DNA of 23,936 nt from Silene noctiflora (GCA_009801015.1 VHZZ01009477.1:15655-39590); one strand, 5' to 3'; shown: positions 1-11,800, numbered from the stretch's first letter. Numbers and translations: made by a program. The notes: generated from the letters alone by a model not told the origin.

Positions 1-300
1 AAAAACCGTATATACGGAAAATCGTATAATGAGAACCGTATACCGTATCGTAACCGTATTAAAAAACCGTTTCGGAAATTTTTGCTCACCCCTAATCAAC
101 AGAGTTGAAAGGAGACAAAAACTTGAGTATTTGGAGGTGAGTATTAATGGCGGTAAATTTTTTTTCCTTTTGGCGCTCAAGAGATTTGTGGAATCGCTCA
201 AAAGATTTGTGGAATCGTGGGAAACAGAAGCAGAAGCAAAAATTTACTGCTTCTGTTTTTAGGGGTTATTTTGTAGATTTTGGCTTTTTAAAAGTAGTTT
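1..300. repeat. Intergenic DNA with short degenerate and tandem repeats
   Basis: No gene is supported here. The first 70 bases hold about five loose copies of CCGTAT, including the palindrome CCGTATATACGG. Positions 174-194 and 195-215 are a tandem pair of a 21-bp unit with one mismatch. Next comes a hairpin with 12-bp arms, AAACAGAAGCAG at 222-233 and its complement at 247-258. An apparent 77-codon frame across this stretch is made of the repeat and resembles no family I know. The whole stretch looks like the end of a non-autonomous transposable element. Confidence 0.5.
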
Positions 301-1860
301 TACAATCAGCTAATTTATAGTGTTTGGCCAAATTTCTCATTATACATTTACAAAAACACTTTTTAAACTTGATCAAACACCCCCTTAATGGAATTGAATT
401 AAACTAAATTAATTTAAATAATTGAATTGAATGAAGCATAACTAAATTGAACTGAAATAATGAACTAAAATTAAGTCGAAATAAAAAAAACTGTCTTGCG
501 GGAACGAATCAAATCTCAGGATCAAATGCAAAGTAGTTTATTTATTTATTATTATTATTATGCAAAAATAGTTGATGAGAGTACTAAAGTTGGATCCTAG
601 ACATGACATTGTTTTGGCGTTAAATTGTTGTTGTTTTACATGATTAGATCTTCAGTTGATGTGACATTCATTGTATTCAAATCTCAATTATATTCCGCTA
701 ATATCAAATTTCGAATCTGTTCCGACTTTTCCTCAACGGTCAATTTAACTACTACTTTTAATGTATACGTCTACCACACAAAATCCATCGAATATACGAC
801 TACGTGGTCCCCAGCCCCCCTCTTTTTTATACGCATAAAGGGCAAGGCCGCGACTCGCGCGTGGTGGTATACCGGTAATGGTAGTCTTTGGTATCCCTTT
901 CATCCACGCCAAAGATAATATCTGTTTTATCACACTTATCGAGACATGTTTTAAACGTGAATATCTTTAATTAATTATTATTAAAAATTATATAAATTTG
1001 ATATTTTATAGTATTTATGACGATAAATCAAATAAAATTTCACATGATTATATTTTTTTTATATATTACAAATAATACCAAAGATTCTCTATAGTCATGA
1101 ATAGTGCCAAAAAAACAAGTGTTACCTTTGGTGTGGATGAGAGAGTAGTTTGGTAGAACTCGGAAAATTGACCCGTCTTAATGAGCCGAACCCATATTCG
1201 TATGGCGATTTAAGCTTAATCTGAATTTAAATTAACCAAATTTGAATATTTATTGGTTTAAACTAACCATTATTATTCCTACATAATTTAATAACAGACT
1301 TAAAAATGACCGAACCCAAAATGACTTGACTTGAAGCAACTTGGATCGAAATCATTCAAATCCGAACTGACCTGAGCCGAACCCGAATCTGTTGACTCGG
1401 TTGCCGAGTCTAGTCTTGAGTGAGTTATATCTAATGTTTATGGCAATTCGGTTGTCTGAAGATTATCAATAACTCTTTTTATGTTAGTATACTCCATATA
1501 GAAACATATGTTTATTGTATAATTTGTATCTTATTTTAGTTATTTGATAGAAAAATTCATGTGTTCTACGCAGGACCCTACCTCGTCCTTTATAATATTT
1601 TATGTGGTGAATTGTCTTTAGATGTAAGAAGAACCGTTCTTTTGAAAGATACAAAAAATTTTCTATTTGATAAATCAATTTTTTAACTTGGTTGTATAAT
1701 ATAATGGTCCAGCATATGGACTGATTAGAGACTAGATAGCTTCGAGTTATTTGTTTTTCTATATTTCTCATATTTTATTTATTGTCGTATATAGTGCACT
1801 AGACAATGGTTAAATTGTTTCAACTTCATTCGTTAATTTCATAATTAGTTAACTATGTAG
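301..1860. other. AT-rich intergenic region, no gene seen
   Basis: No exon-like frame was found. Positions 375-480 are a degenerate run of GAATTGAA/AACTAAATT-type words. Positions 540-560 hold a short ATT microsatellite. A GC-richer patch at about 830-920 carries one arm of an inverted repeat (897-918) whose partner lies at 1122-1143. Positions 1150-1430 hold loosely repeated GAACCCGA/TGACTTG words like those in other elements of this window. Nothing supports transcription. Confidence 0.5.
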
Positions 1861-1869
1861 ATAAATAAA

Positions 1870-2096
1870 GGTTAATGATACGGCGCCACCGGGTGACGTC
1901 CAATTTCGGCGCCACCTTCTCACATGCACCATTTATTATTGGGAGACCCTACTTATTATATGCGATGCACCCATTATTATTGTGAGTCCCTACTTATTAT
2001 ATGTGATGCACCCATTATTATTGGGGTCCCCACGTATTGTATGTGAGAGGGTAACGCCGAGATTGGCTGCTAGCCGGTGGCGCTAACTCATTTTCC
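1870..2096. mobile_element. MITE with 41-bp tandem repeats
   Basis: This 227-bp element is flanked by ATAAATAA on both sides (1861-1868 and 2097-2104), which reads as an 8-bp target-site duplication, or 9 bp with one mismatch. Its ends are imperfect 23-bp inverted repeats starting GG and ending in the shared GCGCCACCGG, with about 17 of 23 positions matching. The interior holds three copies of a 41-bp unit starting TGCACC at 1925, 1966 and 2007. There is no coding capacity. An 8-9 bp duplication fits hAT or Mutator derivatives. The superfamily is not resolved. Confidence 0.65.
1925..2047. repeat. Tandem repeat, three copies of 41 bp
   Basis: Three diverged copies begin with TGCACC at 1925, 1966 and 2007. 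Each contains an ATTATTATTG block and a CTACTTATTATATG-like block. The third copy is the most diverged. The array lies wholly inside the MITE at 1870-2096. Confidence 0.75.
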
Positions 2097-2685
2097 ATAA
2101 ATAATCTACGAAGTATGTACAAAATACGTTTAACTTGACTTGTAATTTTTTTTTTTTTTTTGGATTAATATCTTTAACACGTCGGACACAAAATATATGG
2201 AGTATGTAAAAACCTCCTAGGTTAAATTATTTTTATTTAACAAAATTAAAATGCATAATAAGAAGACTATAATAAAGAATAAAAGCTTGAATAATATTTA
2301 GACTTGGACTATTGATCATAAAAGAGAATTAATTACGTCGCCTAATTTGACACATTGCAATCATATCGTGAATGCGGCTAATTCCATGTTGCTTTGAAAA
2401 TTTGAAGCCAAACACGTTAAGTCTTTCTTTGTGGGACATTAGTACAAAACCTAATATTTTATGCCGTCTTACACAATTCATCTAGTCAAGCTCGCAAAAT
2501 CTCTTTAATTACTAACTGGGAAATGAGAAACTTCTGGTGAAAAGAATGGTAAAAAAAATTAATCATAAAATGAAAATTTACCCTACACCTTAGAAGATTC
2601 GTTAAATAATTGAAAAGCGGTGAAATCATGGAAAGAGAAAATGATAGCGCATAGAGCGACTCTTCGCCTTGCTGTTTGAATACAT
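2097..2685. other. AT-rich intergenic region, nothing recognised
   Basis: AT-rich sequence with an oligo-T run at about 2147-2161. No exon, RNA gene or paired terminal repeat was recognised. Confidence 0.4.
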
Positions 2686-2693
2686 GTTGCTAT

Positions 2694-2951
2694 TAGAGAT
2701 GATCATCAGCACGGGCTGACCCGGTCCGGCCGGTTTAGCCCCCTAGCAAACAGCCCAGCCCGGCCAGACCCGCCCCCCTCCCTGGGCTGGCTCGGTTCAC
2801 AATACCCAAACCCGACCCGCCTCTGATTCGCCCCCAGCCCGCCCCCTCCCTTGGCTCGGGCCAGACACAATCACAACCCGGCCAAGCCCGCCCTCCCCCC
2901 GGCTTGGCCCGGTTTTGACCAGAAGAGCCCGGCCCCTTGATGCCACCTCTA
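2694..2951. mobile_element. GC-rich hAT-type MITE
   Basis: A 258-bp element flanked by a perfect 8-bp duplication, GTTGCTAT, at 2686-2693 and 2952-2959. The left end reads TAGAGATG and the right end, on the other strand, reads TAGAGGTG. Both fit the hAT terminal consensus YARNG, and the similarity continues into a shared CATCA. The interior is strikingly GC-rich in an AT-rich setting. It is built of degenerate words such as GCCCGGCC, GACCCGCC and GGCTCGG. It has no open frame, so it must depend on a transposase from elsewhere. The duplication and termini are seen directly; the hAT assignment follows from the family consensus. Confidence 0.8.
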
Positions 2952-2959
2952 GTTGCTAT

Positions 2960-3930
2960 TTTATGTGTCGCTTTTTTATTCTTTGTTGTGTTATTTTTTT
3001 TCTCGATCTTTGTAACTTTGTGTGGACTCGACCCGCTCTAGGTCTCTGATTTATCCCTTCTTATTAATAAAAAAAAGGATAATTAGTGACTTAGTGTAGA
3101 TAACACACTTACAAGAGAACCGACGATACTTTAGCTATGTTTTTTTTGGATTCATTTCAGTTCAGTTCAACTCCATTTTAATTAACTCTTCCTTGAGCTC
3201 AAAATCTTCCATCAATTCAGCTCAGCTTATAAAATTCAGTTCAACTTCATTTACCCGAAAAAAACCAAAATTCCTTGAGCGTTACTCTAATGGTCCATTC
3301 TTTACCTCCAAGACTTGAATAGTCGAATTAATCGGTTAGAAACTAAAACATGACAGTTTACCAAATGCATTAATAACCCAACGACATTAATAAGCGCAAG
3401 TACTACGGCGACGTCAGTGTATCCATAAATTAAGTCTCTATCCTGCTTGCCTTTCTTTCGTCTTTTAGCTTCAAAATGACAAAGAGTTGATGCTTATTTT
3501 CTTTTTTTTAATTTATGTAAGAATGGGTTTGGGTCTTTGGGATGGTTACACTGAAAATCTCCGCCAAAGTCGAAATAATTTACAGAATTTTGATAAGGGT
3601 ACAAAATCATTTCCTAGTTAAATTGTCGAAAAATATTTACTTGATGGTAAATCTAGTTTAGGGTCATTTGTGTGAAAGTTAGGATATTAAGCGTATTAGA
3701 TGACTTTTAAATTCTTGAAAAGTATTTTTTTTGGAGTCATGTAGGGGTTATAGTTGAATTTGACTTATTTGATAAGCATAAGCTTAGTTTTTCGTTCGTC
3801 TATAAGGGGTTATTCAAAAAGTGATGGAAGTTTCGATTTGATTTGATTAAATATAAATGCAAAAAGTTTAATCGGATTTGTAAGAAGTAAGTGCTGATTT
3901 AGTTGCACTTAAAATGTATATTAGTGACAA
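2960..3930. other. Intergenic region with a TTCAGTTCA-rich patch
   Basis: No gene seen. Positions 3150-3260 are a degenerate array of TTCAGTTCAACTC / TCAGCTCAGC words, like the patch at about 10080-10170. The remainder is AT-rich without recognisable structure. Confidence 0.4.
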
Positions 3931-4115
3931 GGATTTTACTAACATGTGCTCTAAAAGGGCACATGATAAGAAGTTAAGCAGAGAAATATTGTTGAGAATA
4001 TATTATTAATTATGGTACATATGAGTTTCAACTCTAATTTATCATAGTATATTCTTAACAATGTTTCCTTGATTAAGTTATTAACATGTGCCCTATGACA
4101 CATGTTAGAAAATCC
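3931..4115. mobile_element. Fold-back MITE
   Basis: A 185-bp element that is almost entirely two inverted arms of about 80 bp. The left end GGATTTTACTAACATGTG matches the complement of the right end, GGATTTTCTAACATGTG, and the similarity continues through GGGCACATG, AACTTAA/AAGTTAA and GAATATA. No clear target-site duplication is visible, so the exact ends and the superfamily are uncertain. There is no coding capacity. Confidence 0.75.
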
Positions 4116-4558
4116 GTAATTTCAAATAACGTGAATTACAAAATGGATAAATTGTTTCATGTGTTCCGGTTCACGGAATAATATCTTACTCCAAATTACA
4201 TTTGATTCATAGTAGTCCATAATATTTTCGTTATGATCATTTATTTACCTTTCCTTTTGATACAAAGACAAAAAATAGAGGATTAAACTATTTGAGGTTA
4301 GGTTATTACTATTGTATGACAAATGGACAATAATATATATGTAATATTAAATTACACATGTATGATATAGAAAAGTAAACAAATGAATGAGACACAAAAA
4401 ATAAAATATGTAAATAAGTGACCGAGACGAGAGGGAGTAATGAATTAACGAGTTGTTTATTTAACCCACTATGCAAATCAGAAGAATGACTACATAAATT
4501 ACGATTTCTTTATGTAACCAAATAACATTTTTCAAGCAAAGCTCCTCAAAATTATATT

Positions 4559-4865
4559 ATAGCTAGGTGTGAATTTAGACCTGACAAAAGAATCAATCAA
4601 GTAGGATTCAGGTCGAGTCAATTCAAGTTCAGGCTGTTTAGGTATACATGTATCCAGGTTGAATTTGGTTTAGGTCATTTTCGGGTGGGTTATTTTCAAG
4701 TTATTTGCGGATGTCGGTCAATATGCGATAATAAACATTCAAATCGGGTTGAAAAACGTCGGGTGGGAAATCAAATTTCGAGTCACATTCAAATCCTCAA
4801 TTCCGGTACAAGTCGGGTCCAGGTTGTATTATTCAAGTCAGGTCAGTTTTAACAAATCTAGCTAT
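4559..4865. mobile_element. Small element with degenerate CGGGT-rich interior
   Basis: The ends form an imperfect inverted repeat: ATAGCTAG at the left matches the complement at the right, and ACCTGAC recurs about 20 bases inside each end. The interior is a degenerate array of words such as TCAGGTCGAGTCAATTCAAG and TCGGGT. TAGCTA occurs at both boundaries and could be either duplication or terminus. No frame is open. The element lies about 600 bp upstream of the GALT6-like start codon. Confidence 0.5.
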
Positions 4866-5089
4866 GATCCATTTTGCATTTGGGTAAACAAAAGCTACGA
4901 AAAATCGGTCTCTCAATAACTTATTGAAAGACCGTGTCTACCAAGTTGGACGGTATACAAAAACCGTAATTCAAAACCCACCTTTCTCTCTAGTTTCACT
5001 TTCAATTTGTAACATACTCCCATTAAAGTAAGTTAACTAACATTAATGTGATGAACTAATTAGAAAGAGAAACAAATGTGTTGTTTCGT

Positions 5090-5452
5090 CTTTGATTGAT
5101 CAAGTCAGCCGTTCTCTTCTTTCTCCTTCTCTTCTTCTCTTTCAATCTCTCTGTATAACGCGTTTCCATTTTCATCAATCAATCAATCTTCTTCTTCTAC
5201 TCTTACACTCCATCATCGTACAACAATCTTCTTCTTCTTGTTTACCTAACTCTAAATCCACTCATTTATTACAACAATCTTCCACTTTTTCATAACTTCC
5301 TACCTCAAAACTTAAAGGGTTTGCACATTTCAACCCCAATTGAAAAACCCAGTTTTTAGTTTCTTCTCTAACTTCCCAATTTTTCGGGTTTCTTTTTTTT
5401 ATAATTTGAAATTAGGGTTTTTATTAAGTTTTGGGGTAAAATTAGAAAGTTT
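5090..5452 (+). promoter_or_regulatory. Pyrimidine-rich 5' leader of the GALT6-like gene
   Basis: Positions 5099-5290 are dominated by TCTTCTTCT-type runs, typical of plant 5' leaders and Y-patches. No ATG occurs between 5090 and the start at 5453, so scanning ribosomes would meet that codon first. I see no strong TATA box, and the transcription start is not fixed. A 14-bp-arm hairpin with one mismatch lies upstream at 4906-4934. Confidence 0.5.
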
Positions 5453-8400
5453 ATGATGAAAAGAGGGGGGAAAATGGAGACAGTTGTGGGTATAACACGA
5501 GCAAGATCAGTACAAATTCTTGCATTATTAGGGTTTCTATATATGATCTTCATGACATTTGAAGTTCCTTTTGTATTACGAAACGTTTCAGATGATACTT
5601 CCGTTGACGTTTCGTTTCAAAACGACGCGTTTGTGAGGTCGCAACTGCAGCTTGATAGTGAGGAAGAATTGCAAGAGAAGGAAGCGCCGATCCGACCGTT
5701 GAATGAGCCGTTAAGAGTGCCGTTACCTTCATCAGTTTCGCCGAAACCGCAACGACGAATGCGAGAATATAAGACGATTTCTGGGTTGATTTTTGATTGG
5801 AGGGCGTTGAATAGTAGTGAAAAAGATGGGTTTTCAGGGTTGCATAAATCGGCGATAATGGCGTTTCAATTGGGGGAGAATTTGTGGGAGGAATTGAAGT
5901 CAGGGAAGGTTAGAATCGAGTTAGAAAAGACGAATCGGAATCGGACTGAGTTACCATGTCCTAACTCGGTTTCGTTGTCGGGAAATGAGTTTTTGGAGAA
6001 AGGGAAAGTGATGGTGTTGCCATGTGGGATGACATTGGGGTCCCATATTACTTTAGTTGCGAAACCGCGAATCGCACATGCCGAACATGACCCGAAAATA
6101 TCGTTTTTGAGGGAGGGTGATCAAAGCATTTTGGTTTCGCAGTTTAGGATGGAGTTGATTGGGTTAAAGACGGTTGATGGCGAAGACCCGCCGAGGATTT
6201 TGCATTTTAATCCGAGGTTGAAGGGGGATTGGAGTGGTAAACCTGTTATTGAGCAAAACACTTGTTACAGGCAACAATGGGGAACCTCAGTTCGTTGCGA
6301 GGGGTGGAAATCTAATTCTGAGGTGGAGACTGGTATGGTTTCGAGATTTGAAACTTTTGGGTTTGAAATTTGGATAATATGTTGTTGTTTTGGTGCATTT
6401 GATTTAGTTTGGTTGTGTTTGTTAGATGTGGTAATTGTAATGTTATTTGATGTGGAGTTTGAATTGTATGTTTTGTTTGCAGTGAAAAGGGAGATACTTT
6501 TTCTGTGGTGATGGTTGATTTTTGACTGTGTTTGACTAGCTTCATAGAAGGGGTGATTGCATTGCAATTAGAATGATTATTAATCGATTTAGCTCATCAT
6601 TGTGATATATTTCTCGTGCGGACATCAGTTTTACCCTGTGTTAACAACACAAAATGTAGTTTCATGATGACCCATGATGTAAACAACGTCGACAATTACC
6701 ATTGTAATCCAAAGCTGAAGATGAGTAGGTTTCTGGCGCCATTGGAATGTGTTTGTGGATTGTTCCTATGGTTTCAAAGCAATTTTAGAGCTTGTTTTTT
6801 CCCCCCAATATTACACTGTAATCTCAGTATTCTTGAGGCTAAATTGGTATCACTTCATAATTAAATGCTTCTTGTGCTACGCAGTTGATGGTCTTGTGAA
6901 ATGTGAGAAATGGATCCGGGATGATGATAGCCATGCTGAAGAATCTAGGTCAACATGGTGGTTGAGTCGTTTATTGAGTAGACCAAAGAAGGTGACAATG
7001 GATTGGCCTTTTCCATTTGCCGAGGATAAGCTGTTCGTTATGACCCTTAGTGCTGGTTTGGAAGGTTATCATGTCAATGTAGATGGAAGGCACGTCACAT
7101 CCTTTGCTTATCGCACAGTGAGTAGCATCTAAAACCTGCTTAAAATCGTCTATATTAGGTTTGTTTTGGGGCTCTAAAGTTGTTTTGCAATTGTTACAGG
7201 GGTATTCTCTTGAAGATGCAACTGGATTAACCTTGGATGGTGACATTGATTTGCATTCTGTATTTGCTGCTTCTTTGCCATCATCGCATCCTAGCTTCAC
7301 TCCTCAAAAACGTCTTGAGATGTCTAGTAGATTTCAAGCTCCATCTCTTCCTGATGGTCCTGTGGAGCTCTTCATTGGCATCCTTTCTGCTGGAAACCAT
7401 TTTGCCGAGAGAATGGCTGTGAGGAAGTCTTGGATGCAACATAAGCTTATAAAAAGTTCAAGAGTTGTAGCGCGTTTTTTCGTAGCATTGGTTAGTCACT
7501 TGATAGACTTGTACTACCTTATAATAACGATGCTAATTTTGCCGTCTCTTTCTGTCATATTATTCATCGACATCTGTTTTCTCTCAGCATTCTAGGAATG
7601 AAGTAAACGTGGAGTTAAAGAAAGAGGCAGAATTTTTTGGGGATATTGTAGTAGTCCCTTACATGGATAACTACGACCTTGTTGTTGTGAAGACTGTGGC
7701 TATTTGTGAATATGGGGTAAGGCAGTATGTTTGAATATGCATCTGTATTCTTTTCTGTACTCCAGACAAATAGAATTTCTGAGAAGTAAGAACCTCTTTT
7801 TGATAACAGGTTCGCACAGTCGCGGCCAAGTATGTCATGAAGTGTGATGATGACACTTTTGTGCGGGTTGATGCAATCTTAAGAGAAGCGAATAAAGTTC
7901 CTGACAACAAGAGTTTGTATGTGGGGAATATCAACTACTATCACAAGCCTTTGCGCCATGGTAAATGGGCTGTTACATATGAGGTATGTCTTGTACCATG
8001 CAACTGCGCCTTTTTTTTTTTTTGTTCAGTTTTGTCTTCTTGGAGCACCTGTGAAAGTGGGTGCTTTGCATTCCCTGCCCATCTTCCTTTTTGTGCTATG
8101 AAACTTCAGGTGTAGTCTGGCACTCTGGCTATATCCCTCCTTTTCTGGGGGTTTTTTCTTAAGTACTGTTGGCTTAAGGCCGATACCATAACATACTCGT
8201 AGGATTTTTGGATAACATTGGTGGGAAAAAGCACACCAATTCCTCCTCCCATCTCCTCCTCGTCACTCCTATTATCCTCACCAAACAATGGCAAACTTTT
8301 GTTGCTTTCACTCTTGTTTAAATGAAGGGATTTGGAAGGAAATGAGGGGAACGATTTCCCTTGTTTGAATAGCAAGTTGAGTTGGTGCTAAATGGAGATT

Positions 8401-9434
8401 TTGAGTAGGAAAATATAGTACCCCCCTTTCCCCATCTCCCCTCCCTTCATATTCTTCTACTATACAATCCAAACAATCCGTCAGTTTTAATGCTTCCTTA
8501 TTTCGGAAGAAAACCCACTGTTACAAATTTGTCTATGATATCTGTGCCTTTTTTTTCCTCCACTGTTCTCATTTGTTTGGAGCATGAAATTTCAAAGTGT
8601 AAGTATGTGTACTAGATTAAGTAACTCTGCAATTACTACGATTGGAAATGAGTACTACACATCAATAATTGGGTTATACTGCTTTTTGTGGTGGAGGACT
8701 CTTGCTGATTATATTCATCTTGCACCTTGCATTTCTTTATGTACTGATATATATTTATGACTGGTGTTATTACTCTGTCTAATGATTCGGTGTTCACTTG
8801 GTAGTGTGGCTCGTAAGGTCCTTGACGTCCTTGTGGCTATTCAATAATTTCAGTGTTTGACCAAAATTGTCAAGTGCATTGTTTAGTGTATGGCTGTTTG
8901 CTCCGCTATTTTGAATTGTAATAATTTGAGATAATCATTCACCATCTCACCTTTCGTCCCCATTTCTAATTCAGGAGTGGCCAGAGGAAGACTATCCACC
9001 TTATGCAAATGGGCCAGGTTACATATTGTCGTCAGATATTGCCAACTTCATTGTTTCCGAGTTTGAGAAGCACAAATTAAGGGTAAACTTCATTGTATGA
9101 AAGTATGAAATATTTAGTTTTTGAAGTGAAATAGAGAGATTGTTTGAGATATAAAGCTATATTCGTTGAAGTTAGAAAGTCATGAAATCTTCGATTATAA
9201 TCACTACATTTTTGTATTGTGCAGCTATTCAAGATGGAAGACGTGAGTATGGGAATGTGGGTAGAGCGTTTCAACAGCTCGAGGGCTGTGGAATATGTAC
9301 ACAGCCTGAAGTACTGTCAGTTTGGTTGTATAGAAGACTATTACACGGCTCATTATCAATCTCCCAAGCAAATGATATGTCTATGGAGCAAATTGCAACA
9401 ACTAGGTCGAGCTGTTTGCTGTAATATGAGATGA
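5453..9434 (+). CDS. GALT6: Hydroxyproline O-galactosyltransferase, GALT6-like
   Basis: This Golgi enzyme transfers galactose from UDP-Gal to hydroxyproline, the first step of type II arabinogalactan synthesis on arabinogalactan proteins. Exons: 5453-6332, 6885-7117, 7200-7490, 7588-7716, 7810-7983, 8975-9082 and 9225-9434. All junctions are GT-AG and the joined frame is 674 aa, a normal length for the GALT2-6 group. A type II signal anchor spans residues 20-40 after a short basic N-terminus. A galectin-type domain spans about 185-395 ([30 protein letters not shown]). The GT31 domain spans about 426-640. It includes RMAVRKSWM, the metal-binding DDD at 524-526, ANGPGYILS and the EDVSMGMW motif. 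The protein ends CCNMR like Arabidopsis GALT6. The in-frame ATG at 5456 could serve instead of 5453. Intron 5 (991 bp) is the longest. GALT4 or GALT5 orthology is not excluded without a tree. Confidence 0.93.
7984..8974 (+). other. Intron 5 of the GALT6-like gene
   Basis: This 991-bp intron has the donor GTATGT and acceptor TTCAG. Positions 8240-8460 are rich in CCTCC/CCCTCC and the complementary GGAAGG words, which looks like an old insertion, but I could not define its ends. No coding exon is hidden here: the frame joins perfectly from TYE to EWPEED across it. Confidence 0.7.
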
Positions 9435-9740
9435 TAGTTTGTGGATTCCCTCGTTGCAGATGAAATAGATTAGCAATTTTGAAGCCGATTTAGATGTCTT
9501 CTTGTAAATCCTGCAAGGCTCTATTTAGGTTATTTTCTGGAGCTGCCATAGATCAGTCGCCATTCCCAAATTCAGTTCATTGTTCCAATTCACCCTTGTG
9601 TGGGTTTTCTCCTTTCCTCTGATCTCTTTACTGAATTTGCGAGCTGGGCGACTTGTTGAAATGATGAGAAATTAGCAGCCTGGTGAACGTCTTGGTTCAA
9701 GGCTGTGTTGTAATTTAATGTAGAAAACAGTAAATGGAAA
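9435..9740 (+). other. Probable 3' UTR of the GALT6-like gene
   Basis: Sequence following the stop codon with no further open frame. No canonical AATAAA was seen, so the polyadenylation site is a guess. Confidence 0.4.
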
Positions 9741-11800
9741 TGAAATTCTCAAGTTTCATGCAGTTGGTCTCTTGTTACATTTTTTGCTCATTGCATGTGG
9801 AAGCTCATATGCTCAAACAATCACCATGAGTTTTGATATTTTTCCTTTTTTTTTTTTTTTTTTTTCGACAATAGCTCAAATTGAAACGTGACGCTCAAGT
9901 ACAACGTGTTTTTATCTCTTTTGAAGTAAAAGTGCAGTTTTCATTTTGATTTGTTTCAAACCAGGTTATGAGTCTTATCCCTTCCGATCTTTGCCAATTA
10001 TTAGTAAAATAACTGAAGATGTTGTAAGTTGTAACCGTGTTGTTTTTCATGTTAAATATCTTACTTCATCTCTATTCATTTTGATTAATTTCAAACCAGT
10101 TCAGCTCAACTCTTCACAAATTAACTTTTACTTTAGTTCTATTTATTTCAGCTCAGCTCCTATCAGTTAAAAAGAGTGGCCCTCTGTAACATGTTGATAA
10201 TGGAAATTTTAAAAGTAATAGTATCATCAAGAACTGACCGACCTCAACCATAAATAAACATGCCCAATGTTGACAGCATCCACACAAATTTGATGGCCTA
10301 CTTTTTCCATTCAAAATAGACGCTTCATGCTTTCCTTTCGTATATAAAATGAGTAAATGACACCAAAATGCACGGTGAACATTTAAAGTTTAGTACCGAG
10401 TCACTATTTTTGCTTGTAATGAAAAGTAACTTGTCATACTTCACAATTATTTTTTCTTCTTCTAACATTATTTAAAATAAGTATGAGACGTCACAAATTT
10501 GTGATGCGTTATAAACGAGAATATGTGAAAATTTAGAGTACGAGCTATAGAGATTTAACATTCCATAATTACATCAAAAATAGTAACAATTAATAGACTA
10601 CTTAATAACAATTGGACCTCTATTGAAGTCGACGACCACTTTCAAGGATTTGTTACCTTTTCAGGTAATCTGTATTACTTAGAAATTTTCGAATTAGTTT
10701 TTGAATAATTTTCATGTTGACAGGTTTTGGCTTGAGTGTAGTATCTTAAAATGACTTACTAAAAAAGCTAGTTGAGATTGACAAGTCCTACATTACTATT
10801 TTCTACCTTGGTTCCGGTTCTTTCTTTCTTTTTCTTTTTTCGAAAAATTACGAATTATACAATACCTTAAAATAGAACTTAAATAAATTATTGTCTTACT
10901 CAAATAAGCAAAACCTAAAATAAGTATGCATAAACGAGATACTCTTATGGAATATTTTAATAATATTTATAATAGATTGATAAAATAATGTAATGTAAAT
11001 AACACGATACCAAAGTTCATATTACCAGGTTCTGTTCTGTCTAGGCAAAAAATAGACAAATAGTAGCTTAATGGGCTAGACATATGGGCCCTACTAGAGC
11101 ATATTCAATTTTCTAAAAGAGGGAGCACATAGTCATACACTCATACTATAGTAAATATTAGTAATCGAAACACAATCCACAAGTTACAAAGACACAATCT
11201 GCCAAGTCACATAACTCAGGCCCATTTAACGTGGCACTCACTGAACCTGGCCGACAGCATGGGCTGGCTCGACCCGGCCTAGCTAAGTAGCTAACCCACA
11301 ACGGTTCGTGTTCCCCCGTTTACAATGGTGAAGTTAGGCGGGCTAGCAGGGCGCTCAACCGCTCACCCCCAATTACAATGGTGAAGCTAAGATTTTTCGC
11401 CCTGCTGGGTCAATTTCTAGCTTCACCACTTCTCGCTTATGACCCATGTTGGGACCCTTGAGATACCGTCCAATTTTTGGCTCCAATTTGAGAATCCCTA
11501 ATTTATTATTACGATACCATAATCCGAATCATTAAGCTTAATACCTCTTCAATTGTGCTAGAATTTCTCTAAAAAGTGTTAACATGTTACAGAGTACTCT
11601 GTACAATGTTTTAGTTTGAGTTAGTGTATGATTATCGGTAGTTTTGAAACCAGATTTTGGTAAGTTTTGAGACAAAACTCACTTAAAACTACCAATAATG
11701 TACCCAAGACTCAACTTAAGACATTGGATGAGTCTTAACCCCACCTTTCTAGAAACTAGAACTAATTAATAAGTTTGTAAAAAAAGAAGTAAAATAGAAA
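9741..11800. other. AT-rich intergenic region with low-complexity tracts
   Basis: No gene recognised. A 20-base T tract lies at 9846-9865. Positions 10080-10170 repeat TTCAGCTCA-like words. A perfect 14-bp palindrome, TCACAAATTTGTGA, lies at 10491-10504. Positions 11220-11300 are GC-rich with GGCTGGCTCGACCCGGCC-like words similar to the interior of the hAT-type MITE at 2694-2951. The sequence at 11640-11690 contains short inverted repeats of GGTAGTTTT. Confidence 0.4.

Noticed and set aside
625..933. Overlapping open frames on both strands, 97 and 62 aa
   Set aside because: They have no family resemblance, they overlap on opposite strands, and they lie in repeat-like intergenic DNA. Likely chance frames.
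1925..2047. CRISPR-like array
   Set aside because: Three adjacent diverged 41-bp units without unique spacers, inside a plant MITE, are an ordinary tandem repeat.
8106..8375. Minus-strand 89-codon frame in GALT6-like intron 5
   Set aside because: It is a by-product of pyrimidine-rich intron DNA with no protein similarity.
9846..9865. T20 tract as a reverse poly(A) tail of a retroposed gene
   Set aside because: No coding remnant or flanking duplication was found next to it, so it is treated as a simple homopolymer.
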